Assembly: GCA_900314165.1 (NCBI GenBank)
Contig: OMUE01000240.1
Location: 1-5,229, forward strand
Length of the DNA: 5,229 nt
Source of the DNA: an uncultured Acidaminococcus sp.
Lineage (GTDB): Bacteria; Bacillota_C; Negativicutes; Acidaminococcales; Acidaminococcaceae
Direction of reading: 5' to 3'
Below, piece after piece: positions 1-5,078 of this stretch. A program made the translations under genes and the position numbers. Position 1 is the first letter of the stretch, and every line of letters begins with the position of its first letter. Below the pieces are notes generated by a model that worked only from the letters and a program-made list of their open reading frames with translations, made no database searches and had not been told where the DNA came from.

Positions 1-50
1 GGACTGGCGGTTTCCAGTCGGCCGGACGCGCGGTTTCCGCGCGCCGGAAT
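1..50. repeat. Two adjacent GC-rich hairpins sharing a CGGTTTCC motif
   Basis: The first hairpin has 6-base arms, GACTGG at 2-7 and CCAGTC at 14-19, around the loop CGGTTT. The second is longer. Its left arm at 22-33 pairs with its right arm at 37-47 over 11 base pairs with one bulged A (26) and a TTT loop (34-36). Both contain CGGTTTCC, at 8-15 and 31-38. The stretch is far richer in GC than what follows and lies at the window edge, so the upstream context is missing. It could be a terminator-like or REP-like structure at the end of an upstream gene or insertion sequence. No T-tract follows directly, so an ordinary intrinsic terminator is not well supported. Confidence 0.6.
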
Positions 51-51
51 A

Positions 52-125
52 ACCATATTTCACTATTTAAATTTATCTATGTACACCCAGAACCAACTAT
101 TTTCATCTAAGTATGTACCCCCTTT
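52..125. mobile_element. Possible terminal repeat region of an IS21-like element
   Basis: An 11-base direct repeat, TATGTACMCCC, occurs at 78-88 and 112-122 with one mismatch and a 34-base period. Each copy is preceded by ATCTA (75-79 and 105-109). On the minus strand this reads as GTACAT-containing motifs followed by GATGAAAA-like sequence. IS21-family ends carry several such short transposase-binding repeats, so this may be the end of an insertion sequence lying mainly to the left. No transposase gene, opposite terminal repeat or target duplication is visible in the window. The repeat is certain; the IS21 reading is an inference from remembered family style. Confidence 0.3.
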
Positions 126-131
126 TTTCGT

Positions 132-161
132 CTGACAAAAAATTCGGGATAAACATATAGG
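132..161 (+). promoter_or_regulatory. Possible promoter for the HTH gene
   Basis: CTGACA at 132-137 matches the -35 consensus at five of six positions. TATAGG at 156-161 is a weaker -10 candidate after an 18-base spacer. The site lies about 30 bases upstream of the helix-turn-helix gene, as expected for its promoter, but the -10 match is only partial. Confidence 0.3.
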
Positions 162-189
162 TAATACTGATAGAAAGGTTCTGATACTT

Positions 190-378
190 ATGGATACTGA
201 AGATTATACATTAATGACGATAGATGAACTATGTGATCAACTGATGATCTGTCGTTCTGCTGCCTATCGTTTATTAAAATCCGGACAAATAAAATGCTTT
301 CGTATTAATAGAATATGGAAGATTCCTCGTTTTGCTGTAGAAGAGTACATTCGTGACCAATGTTATCATCATTCTTAA
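190..378 (+). CDS. Excisionase-type helix-turn-helix DNA-binding protein
   Basis: A 62-residue protein with the layout of the small HTH_17/excisionase family (MerR-like winged helix-turn-helix). The N-terminal segment LMTIDELCDQL (residues 8-18) and SAAYRLLKSGQI (23-34) form the predicted helix-turn-helix. The basic segment around RINRIWKIPRFAVEEYI (38-54) is the typical wing and closing helix. Such proteins bind DNA and act as recombination directionality factors (Xis) or as small regulators of mobile elements. The ATG at 190 follows a modest AAAGG at 174-178. There is no integrase nearby in the window, so an excision role is not shown; a plain regulatory role is equally possible. Its AT-rich codons match the mobilization genes at the far end more than the operon that follows. 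Confidence 0.75.
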   Translation: MDTEDYTLMTIDELCDQLMICRSAAYRLLKSGQIKCFRINRIWKIPRFAVEEYIRDQCYHHS

Positions 379-428
379 TCTTTATATTCTTAATCATATA
401 TTATAAGTATGGTTACTCATGTAGATGA

Positions 429-445
429 TTGCTGATGCACAGCAA
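429..445 (+). other. Small hairpin downstream of the HTH gene
   Basis: TTGCTG (429-434) and CAGCAA (440-445) form a perfect 6-base-pair stem around ATGCA. There is no T-tract immediately after it, so it is a weak candidate for RNA processing or attenuation rather than a clear terminator. The long T-rich tract starts only about 35 bases downstream. Confidence 0.3.
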
Positions 446-455
446 ATCCCTTTAA

Positions 456-512
456 AAGGATCATAGGAACATAGACGCTGATTTTTTTTATTTTTTATAT
501 TTTTTATTTTTT
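456..512 (+). other. Terminator-like remnant and long T-tract in the operon leader
   Basis: AAGGATCATAGGAAC (456-470) closely resembles the left side of the operon terminator at 4380-4395 and is likewise followed by runs of T broken by single A residues (482-512). The right arm of the hairpin is missing here. The stretch looks like a decayed or recombined copy of the same terminator. T-rich DNA of this kind may also affect promoter activity for the gene at 588. No convincing -35/-10 pair for the operon was found in 379-587. Confidence 0.4.
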
Positions 513-587
513 GAATTACATATTATCTCCTTGAATCAGGTCCTATCACATCATAATCAAAAAATTTTTGAAGGAGGAATTAGGATT

Positions 588-1712
588 ATGAAACAAGGAA
601 GAAGTTTAGTGGAAATTGGTCAAGAGTTGGAACGGCAGAGAAAAGTCCGCAAAGATTTTATCGTGGATACGAAGGTATTATCCATGGAAACGGATGCTGG
701 ACAATCAGTATTATCGTTAACAAGTGGTAATGAAATCAAACGTTACCTGGTAAATGAAGTAGCTCATCAACAAATTGCTTCCCGACTGAATATCCCCTAT
801 CGGTATTATCAAAAAATGCAGAAGGAATATCCTGAGCTTTTAGATCAGAATGTAAATGGCTGGTTCACCCATAATCCTGAACGCCGTATGCTCCGTACCT
901 TGGATGGCAGGGTACGGGCATTTTTGTCGAACCGGTATCGCCGTTTAGATAATCTGGAATTATGTGCTGCTATCCTTCCTATCATCAATGAGATGAAAAG
1001 TGCCAGTATTGAAAGCTGTGAAGTTACTGAATCCCATATGTACCTTAAAGTCATCAATAAAAAATTGAAAGCAGAAGTCGCTGTCAATGATGTAGTACAA
1101 GCTGGATTTGTCGTATCAAATAGTGAGATTGGATTAGGCAGTTTAAAAGTTGAGCCTCTGGTCTATCGTCTTGTTTGTAAGAATGGTCTTATCTGCAAAG
1201 ATTTCAGCCAAAAGAAATATCATGTAGGCAGACGGACCGAGCTGGCCGAAGATACTGCCTATGACCTGTATTCCGATGAAACCTTACAGGCAGATGACCG
1301 TGCTTTCTTCATGAAAGTCCAGGATATTATCCGTCATGCTGTGGATGAAAGCCGTTTCCTGCTGACTGTCGATAAAATGCGGGAAGCCCTGCATATCCCA
1401 TTAAAGCATGATCCTGTCCAGGAAGTAGAATTATTAGCAGATACCTATCAGCTGACCCAGGGAGAACGTGGTGACATCTTGCGGGAGTTATTTATGGGCC
1501 ATGATCTGAGCCGCTATGGTATGGTGAACGCTGTCACTGCTGCCAGCAAGTTAGCACAATCCTATGACCGGGCTACAGAGCTGGAACGTATCGGAGGAGA
1601 TATTCTGGCTTCTCCTGTACCTATGCTGGAACCTCGTCCTGTGAAGAACCTTATCAGCCAGGATGTTCCATATGTTCCAGCTGTTCCAGTACTTTCGATA
1701 GCCGAGAAATAA
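588..1712 (+). CDS. DUF932 family phage/plasmid-like protein
   Basis: A 374-residue protein recognisable as DUF932, a family found on phages, plasmids and integrative elements whose biochemical function is not established. Family hallmarks are RTLDGRVRAFLSNRYRRLDN (residues 103-122), and GFVVSNSEIGLGSLKVEPLV (173-192) followed by YRLVCKNGLI (193-202). The C-terminal tail (about 340-374) is rich in proline and valine and looks disordered. The ATG at 588 is chosen because a strong AAGGAGG at 571-577 lies 10 bases upstream; a TTG at 531 in the same frame has no such site. It is the first gene of a six-gene operon whose other members are recombination-type proteins, so a role in DNA maintenance of the element is plausible but only inferred. 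The family call is firm, the function is unknown. Confidence 0.85.
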   Translation: MKQGRSLVEIGQELERQRKVRKDFIVDTKVLSMETDAGQSVLSLTSGNEIKRYLVNEVAHQQIASRLNIPYRYYQKMQKEYPELLDQNVNGWFTHNPERRMLRTLDGRVRAFLSNRYRRLDNLELCAAILPIINEMKSASIESCEVTESHMYLKVINKKLKAEVAVNDVVQAGFVVSNSEIGLGSLKVEPLVYRLVCKNGLICKDFSQKKYHVGRRTELAEDTAYDLYSDETLQADDRAFFMKVQDIIRHAVDESRFLLTVDKMREALHIPLKHDPVQEVELLADTYQLTQGERGDILRELFMGHDLSRYGMVNAVTAASKLAQSYDRATELERIGGDILASPVPMLEPRPVKNLISQDVPYVPAVPVLSIAEK

Positions 1713-1721
1713 TAAATCGTT

Positions 1722-1759
1722 AATAAGGTCAGTTCTATGGAGCTGGCCTTATTTCTTTT
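1722..1759 (+). terminator. Hairpin with short U-tract between the DUF932 gene and radC
   Basis: Arms 1722-1735 and 1740-1753 can form a 14-base-pair RNA stem with two G-U wobbles (1729/1746 and 1733/1742) and the loop UAUG. TCTTTT follows at 1754-1759. It lies just upstream of the radC ribosome binding site (1761-1768). It may act as a leaky terminator or attenuator that lowers expression of the downstream genes relative to the DUF932 gene, or as a stability element. The broken U-tract argues against full termination. Confidence 0.55.
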
Positions 1760-1777
1760 GGGAAGGAGCGTTTCATT

Positions 1778-2392
1778 ATGGCAAAAAATATGATGGAGAG
1801 TGTCTCTGATGAGGAACTTTTATCGGCCTTTATTCCTGGAGATACAGCCCATACGCTGATTAAGGAATATTCTAGTCTGTATAACGTACTGCATATTGTT
1901 TCTGAACGGCAGCTCAAGACGATGAAGGGCATCGGCAATGCCAACCTGAATCGGATGTGCTGCCTCCGTGAAATCTTAGACCGGGTAAACCGGGAAAAGA
2001 CAACGGTTCCCAAATTCCTGGGAACCTCGACTGCTGCTACTTCCTATTTCCGCTTTTTAAAAGACAGGATGCAGGAAGAATTATGGGTAGTATTCCTTAA
2101 TGCCAAAAATCAGGCTATCGGGAAGAAGATGGTTTCCCTTGGTACCCTGAATGCTTCTCTGGCTGAGCCAAGGGAGATCTACCATGCTGCTGTACAGTTT
2201 ATGGCAGCCAATATCATTATCGCCCATAATCATCCGTCAGGAGATGCTACACCCAGCAATGAGGATTTTGCTGTAACAAAGGCAGCCATTAAAGCCGGCC
2301 GTCTGCTCCATATCCATCTGCTGGATCATATCATCATCGGCAAATACAAAGATATCTCAATCAGGGAAACTCGTCCTGATTTATGGGATTAA
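1778..2392 (+). CDS. radC: RadC family JAB-domain protein
   Basis: A 204-residue RadC-like protein (UPF0758), slightly shorter than chromosomal RadC. The N-terminal part has a helix-hairpin-helix-like segment, LKTMKGIGNANLNRM (residues 46-60), typical of DNA-binding modules in this family. The C-terminal JAB/MPN domain carries an intact metal-binding signature: H150-N-H152-P-S-G-D156, then S160 and D163, with a candidate acidic partner at E100/E101. Despite its name, the E. coli radiation phenotype was traced to another gene and the molecular function of RadC is unsettled. Copies are common on mobile elements. The start at 1778 follows GGAAGGAG (1761-1768). It lies 20 bases upstream of the nuclease gene, consistent with co-transcription. 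Family assignment is very secure; function as a metalloprotease-like or DNA repair accessory protein is inference. Confidence 0.95.
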   Translation: MAKNMMESVSDEELLSAFIPGDTAHTLIKEYSSLYNVLHIVSERQLKTMKGIGNANLNRMCCLREILDRVNREKTTVPKFLGTSTAATSYFRFLKDRMQEELWVVFLNAKNQAIGKKMVSLGTLNASLAEPREIYHAAVQFMAANIIIAHNHPSGDATPSNEDFAVTKAAIKAGRLLHIHLLDHIIIGKYKDISIRETRPDLWD

Positions 2393-2412
2393 TTGAAAGG
2401 AGAAATTTCAAT

Positions 2413-3300
2413 ATGCCTGCTGCAGAATTTATCTGTCCGAATGGAAACCATGTCGCTATTACGAGCTGTCTTGCTGGCTGCCCAAATGGTCAGCGTTGTA
2501 TGTTCCTGCCTACTCTCAGAGCGATTGCGAAATCCCTGAACCGGAATATTAAAGAGCCTACCGTAACGGAACTTATTTCCGGCATCAGGGAAACCTATCT
2601 GAAGCGGACCACGTCCTATGCAGTAGATCCGCAAAGCGTTCTTTACGCCCTGCATGGTCAGGCGATCCATACCATTAATGAAAAATGTACGCAGGGCAAT
2701 ATCCTGAGTGAGATCCGCCTGAAAGATATGGTGACCAGTGGAAAGTTCGACCTGTATGGCAGCATCCTGGATGATAAAGAAGATGGAATCCTGGGAGATC
2801 TCAAAGTAACCAGTTCTTTTAAGTTGATGAAGGCTCTGGGTATCTACAAGGAAAAAATCCCAACAGGAGAATTCTTTAAAACGGGGGCTAAAAAAGGGCA
2901 ACCTAAATTCCGGTCTGAATTACGGTATGACGGTGTAAGACAGGTGTTAGACTGGGCTATCCAGTTGAATTATTACCGGATTCTATTGGAGCAAGCTGGT
3001 TTCCCTGTCAACAAGATGTATATCCAGGCTATGTGCCGTGATAACAATCTGCGTATCGCAGCAGAACGTGGTATTACCCAGTCTATCTACCTGATTCCGA
3101 TCAACAAGATCAGCGATCGCTGGATCCTGCGTTATTTCCATAAGAAGGCTGAACTGTTCCACATCGCTATGAAGGAGCATAAACTGCCACCTGTCTGTTC
3201 AAAGCGGGAACGTTGGAATGACCGGAAGTGCCTGGACTATTGTGATGGCCGTACGTTCTGTCCCTATGCCCAGAGTCTGCAAAAGGAGGTCGCTGTCTAA
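2413..3300 (+). CDS. PD-(D/E)XK nuclease (RecB/Cas4-like) with two cysteine clusters
   Basis: A 295-residue protein with the order of motifs of RecB/Cas4-type nucleases: H86 in LHGQAIH, D113 in GKFDLYGSI, D129-L-K131 in GDLKVTS (the D-x-K catalytic pair), and Q184-x3-Y188 in IQLNYYRILLE. C262-x10-C273-x3-C277-x5-C283 at the C-terminus resembles the cysteines that hold a 4Fe-4S cluster in Cas4 and AddB. The N-terminus has a second set with the same spacing: C8, C19, C23, C29. The predicted role is DNA end processing, feeding the ERF annealing protein encoded just downstream; this is inferred. The ATG at 2413 is chosen because AAAGGAG (2396-2402) lies 10 bases upstream. An in-frame ATG at 2383 overlaps the end of radC and has no such site. 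No CRISPR genes or repeats are present, so it should not be called cas4. Confidence 0.8.
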   Translation: MPAAEFICPNGNHVAITSCLAGCPNGQRCMFLPTLRAIAKSLNRNIKEPTVTELISGIRETYLKRTTSYAVDPQSVLYALHGQAIHTINEKCTQGNILSEIRLKDMVTSGKFDLYGSILDDKEDGILGDLKVTSSFKLMKALGIYKEKIPTGEFFKTGAKKGQPKFRSELRYDGVRQVLDWAIQLNYYRILLEQAGFPVNKMYIQAMCRDNNLRIAAERGITQSIYLIPINKISDRWILRYFHKKAELFHIAMKEHKLPPVCSKRERWNDRKCLDYCDGRTFCPYAQSLQKEVAV

Positions 3301-3467
3301 TGGATGCTATGATGCTTGTAAATGGTAAATTAAAAATTATAGTAAAAAGGCCGCAGATCCTGGCCAGCCTGGACTATGAAGAGTCGAGTTATCAGATTGG
3401 CATCGACCTGGCCTCCCGTAAGATTGAAGCATCCATTCATGATGCTGCCGATGAAGAAAGGGGATAA
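3300..3467 (+). CDS. Small hypothetical protein, 55 residues
   Basis: A short gene sits between the nuclease and ERF genes. Its ATG shares one base with the nuclease stop codon (TAATG), and a perfect AAAGGAGG at 3282-3289, inside the nuclease gene, lies 10 bases upstream. It stops at 3465-3467, 4 bases before the ERF start. The protein begins MDAMMLVNGKLKIIVKR and continues with ASLDYEESSYQIGIDLASRK, ending in a charged tail. It has no membrane segment or cysteine, and the family is not recognised. The tight coupling on both sides, the ideal ribosome binding site and the exact filling of the gap support translation. A strand-rich small accessory protein of the recombination module is possible, but no function can be assigned. 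Confidence 0.65.
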   Translation: MDAMMLVNGKLKIIVKRPQILASLDYEESSYQIGIDLASRKIEASIHDAADEERG

Positions 3468-3471
3468 AACT

Positions 3472-4092
3472 ATGGGGAAACTTGCCGCTAAGATTTCTGC
3501 TGTAATGAAAGACTGCAACTATGTAGAAAAAAATGGAACAAATACGTTCCATGGCTATCAATATGCAACCAGTGCAGATGTCCTGGCAAAAGTGAATACG
3601 GCTCTGGTAAAACATGGAATCGCTTCTATTGCGAAGCCTGAGCTGATTGATATCGTAAATGTGACCACGACCAAGGGCAATATCGAAAAACTGGCTACGA
3701 TCCAGATGACCATAAAATTAATTGATGTTGAAAGTGGCGAAACGTATGAGCTGGTGGGGATTGGTTCCGGTCAGGATGCCGGAGATAAAGCCATTATGAA
3801 GGCTGAAACAGCTGCTATTAAATATGCCTATATGCTTAGTTTCGCTATCAGCACCGGTGATGATCCGGAAGCTGATAAGAATACGGATGAATCCATGGCC
3901 GGTAAACAGGCTGCCAAAGCTGCAAAGCCTGCAGTTCAGCCTAAGCAGGAATCCGCTAAACCTGCAGTGCCCCATGCAACCTGCTCTGAATGTGGTGCTG
4001 CCATCAGTGACCGGGTAAAAGAATACTCCACCCAGAAGTTTGGCAGAGCGCTCTGTATGCGCTGCCAGCATCACGCCCAAGAAAGTGCATAA
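3472..4092 (+). CDS. erf: ERF family single-strand DNA annealing protein
   Basis: A 206-residue protein of the ERF superfamily, which anneals complementary single strands during phage-type homologous recombination. The N-terminal YVEKNGTNTFHGYQYATSAD (residues 17-36) and the central GIGSGQDAGDKAIMKAETAA (96-115) followed by IKYAYMLSFAISTGDDPE are the family signatures. A linker rich in Ala, Lys and Pro (about 145-167) leads to a zinc-ribbon-like tail, C171-x2-C174-x20-C195-x2-C198, which could bind DNA or a partner. The ATG at 3472 follows AAAGGGGA (3457-3464). The frame is open further upstream to 3376, but that part overlaps the 55-residue gene and lies before the conserved domain. Partnered with the nuclease upstream, it resembles a two-part nuclease/annealase recombination system. 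Confidence 0.92.
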   Translation: MGKLAAKISAVMKDCNYVEKNGTNTFHGYQYATSADVLAKVNTALVKHGIASIAKPELIDIVNVTTTKGNIEKLATIQMTIKLIDVESGETYELVGIGSGQDAGDKAIMKAETAAIKYAYMLSFAISTGDDPEADKNTDESMAGKQAAKAAKPAVQPKQESAKPAVPHATCSECGAAISDRVKEYSTQKFGRALCMRCQHHAQESA

Positions 4093-4106
4093 GGAGGAGA
4101 ATTACC

Positions 4107-4349
4107 ATGCATATATTGATCGGAGTTATAGAGAAACAGGGGCATTGGGATTGGGCAGCTGATTCTATGTATCCCCTGCTTGCTACCGATATTGATTATT
4201 TTACAGAGGTTCATGACCAGAGTAAGGAAGATGAAGTCTACGGGATCCTACAACCTTATGGCATTGAAACGAACCAGAAGGCTATCCGAGATATTCTGCA
4301 TCGCAAGAAGCCTGGTGATACATTGTATCTTTTTGACGCACACATGTAA
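4107..4349 (+). CDS. Hypothetical protein, 80 residues
   Basis: The last gene of the operon starts 14 bases after the ERF stop behind a near-ideal AGGAGGAG (4092-4099). The small protein begins with a strand-like MHILIGVIEKQ and is rich in aromatic and acidic residues in the middle (HWDWAADSMYPLL, residues 13-25; DIDYFTEVHD, 28-37). Its C-terminal half is helical and ends in GDTLYLFDAHM. It has no cysteines, signal peptide or membrane helix. I do not recognise the family. Its place directly before the operon terminator and its codon use suggest it belongs with the recombination genes. A second open frame over 4180-4458 overlaps it and runs into the terminator; it is an unlikely gene. Confidence 0.75.
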   Translation: MHILIGVIEKQGHWDWAADSMYPLLATDIDYFTEVHDQSKEDEVYGILQPYGIETNQKAIRDILHRKKPGDTLYLFDAHM

Positions 4350-4385
4350 AAATCATACTGTCAGAACAAATAAGCTGCCAAGGAA

Positions 4386-4430
4386 CCATAGGAACGGTTT
4401 TGTCCGTTCCTATGGCTTTTTTATTTTTTT
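4386..4430 (+). terminator. Strong intrinsic terminator of the recombination operon
   Basis: A perfect 12-base-pair stem, CCATAGGAACGG (4386-4397) with CCGTTCCTATGG (4404-4415), surrounds the loop TTTTGT and is followed by C, six T, A and seven T (4416-4430). It lies 37 bases after the stop codon of the 80-residue gene and separates the operon from the mobilization region. Confidence 0.93.
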
Positions 4431-4485
4431 ATTATTTCCCTATTCACATCCTCTATAAAGCCCAGTTTTAGAAGGTTCTCAATCC

Positions 4486-4594
4486 ATTTTCCCCAATTTC
4501 CCCGTTTTCCCAGGTTTTACTATATATAAAATCGGCTAATTTATTCCTTTTTTATACTTCAGATTTGGGGTAAATAGGGAAAATCGAGAAAATC
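4486..4594. repeat. Facing clusters of iteron-like 9-base repeats
   Basis: The left cluster is three direct copies back to back: ATTTTCCCC (4486-4494), AATTTCCCC (4495-4503) and GTTTTCCCA (4504-4512). The right cluster carries the complementary sense: GGGGTAAAT (4567-4575), GGGAAAATC (4577-4585) and GAGAAAATC (4586-4594). The 54 bases between are very AT-rich. Such an arrangement could bind a replication or relaxosome protein, or fold into an imperfect stem. The copies are degenerate and short, so chance in low-complexity DNA is not excluded. Confidence 0.5.
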
Positions 4595-4667
4595 TTCTAC
4601 TTAAGCCCATTCAGGGGCTGCTACAGCCACCAGCAGACAGTAGTTCTTAAAAGTAATATACAAATGA

Positions 4668-4678
4668 CTATCTTGCCC
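4668..4678 (+). other. P-type nick-site-like motif
   Basis: CTATCTTGCCC matches the remembered RP4 nic core CTATCCTGCCC at 10 of 11 positions, with the cut there between G and C (here 4675/4676). It lies about 110 bases upstream of the MobC-like gene and 400 upstream of the relaxase start, a normal setting for the nick of a MOBP relaxase. A single short motif can occur by chance. Confidence 0.4.
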
Positions 4679-4733
4679 TCATGTCTTATATCCTAATCAT
4701 CTCATAAAGAGAATTCTTCCTTTTGTAAAAATA

Positions 4734-4759
4734 AATTTGTCTATACATATAGATAAATT
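4734..4759. promoter_or_regulatory. Palindromic operator candidate upstream of the MobC-like gene
   Basis: AATTTGTCTATA (4734-4745) and TATAGATAAATT (4748-4759) form an inverted repeat with 12-base arms, one mismatch (G4739/T4754) and the centre CA. It ends 10 bases before the ribosome binding site at 4770-4776 and overlaps TATA-like sequence where a -10 element could lie. Ribbon-helix-helix proteins bind such symmetric sites, so the MobC-like protein may bind here to repress its own operon or help assemble the relaxosome. The palindrome is certain, the role inferred. Confidence 0.55.
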
Positions 4760-4784
4760 CTATATACAAAAAGGAGAACTATGT

Positions 4785-5078
4785 ATGAAAAAGAGTAAAA
4801 GTTTAAAGAATGAAGTAATTCAAATCAGAGTCACTAAAGAAGAGAAAAAAGCTATTATTGAAAAAGCAAAGCAGATGAATATGAACCGTTCAAAATTTAT
4901 ACGTCATGCACTATTAAACAGTGAACTTAAAGTCTGGAAAGAAGGCCAGCAATTTCTTGATGAATTATATCGCCTTGAATGTTGTTTACAGAAAATCCGT
5001 CATATAACTAAAGCTGACGCTGTGGAAGTTGATAATAAAATAGAACGTCTTGTTGAAGATACTGGGAGAAATCTATGA
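4785..5078 (+). CDS. MobC-like ribbon-helix-helix mobilization protein
   Basis: A 97-residue protein with a ribbon-helix-helix layout. A lysine-rich start is followed by the DNA-binding strand EVIQIRVTKEE (residues 10-20), helix KKAIIEKAKQMNM (21-33), the NRSKFIRHALL segment (34-44), and a helical C-terminal half. This is the pattern of plasmid mobilization accessory proteins (MobC/MbeC type), which bind oriT and help the relaxase load. The start at 4785 is set by AAAGGAG (4770-4776) 8 bases upstream. An ATG at 4781 is in another frame and stops after five codons. The stop overlaps the relaxase ATG by 4 bases (ATGA), which supports translational coupling. Its AT-rich codons, unlike the upstream operon, fit a separately acquired mobilization module. 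Confidence 0.8.
   Translation: MKKSKSLKNEVIQIRVTKEEKKAIIEKAKQMNMNRSKFIRHALLNSELKVWKEGQQFLDELYRLECCLQKIRHITKADAVEVDNKIERLVEDTGRNL

Larger units (their letters stand above)
4431..4784. other. Non-coding region with oriT-like organisation
   Basis: No credible gene lies between the terminator and the MobC-like gene. The stretch is AT-rich and structured. It has two facing clusters of 9-base repeats (4486-4512 and 4567-4594), then a 5-base-pair hairpin (AGCCC 4604-4608 with GGGCT 4615-4619), then CTGCT (4618-4622) facing AGCAG (4632-4636). A nick-like CTATCTTGCCC (4668-4678) and a long palindrome (4734-4759) follow. In mobilizable elements of the MOBP type the origin of transfer usually sits just upstream of the mobC-relaxase pair, so position and content both fit oriT. 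That is inference; nothing here proves nicking. Confidence 0.5.

Noticed and set aside
558..570. CAAAAA-A-TTTTTG palindrome upstream of the DUF932 gene
   Set aside because: It is a simple A/T-run palindrome expected by chance in AT-rich DNA.
531..587. Upstream in-frame TTG start for the DUF932 gene
   Set aside because: It has no ribosome binding site, while the ATG at 588 has a strong one at ideal spacing that would otherwise lie inside the gene.
2383..2412. Upstream ATG for the nuclease gene, overlapping radC
   Set aside because: The added ten residues contain the AAAGGAG that serves the ATG at 2413, and no ribosome binding site precedes 2383.
2413..3300. A CRISPR adaptation locus (cas4)
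   Set aside because: There are no cas1/cas2 genes and no repeat-spacer array; Cas4-like nucleases are common on phages and mobile elements.
3376..3471. N-terminal extension of the ERF protein
   Set aside because: It overlaps the 55-residue gene in another frame, lacks a start signal, and the ERF domain begins right at the ATG at 3472.
845..3615. Several minus-strand open frames (such as 845-1087, 1735-2013, 2389-2901, 2983-3180, 3337-3615)
   Set aside because: They lie opposite well-supported genes and give proteins without recognisable domains; they are antisense shadows.
4180..4458. Open frame overlapping the 80-residue gene
   Set aside because: It reads through the terminator hairpin, has no ribosome binding site, and its product looks random.
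4781..4798. Five-codon frame starting at an ATG just before the MobC-like gene
   Set aside because: It could be a leader peptide, but it is very short and the spacing of the ribosome binding site suits the ATG at 4785 well.
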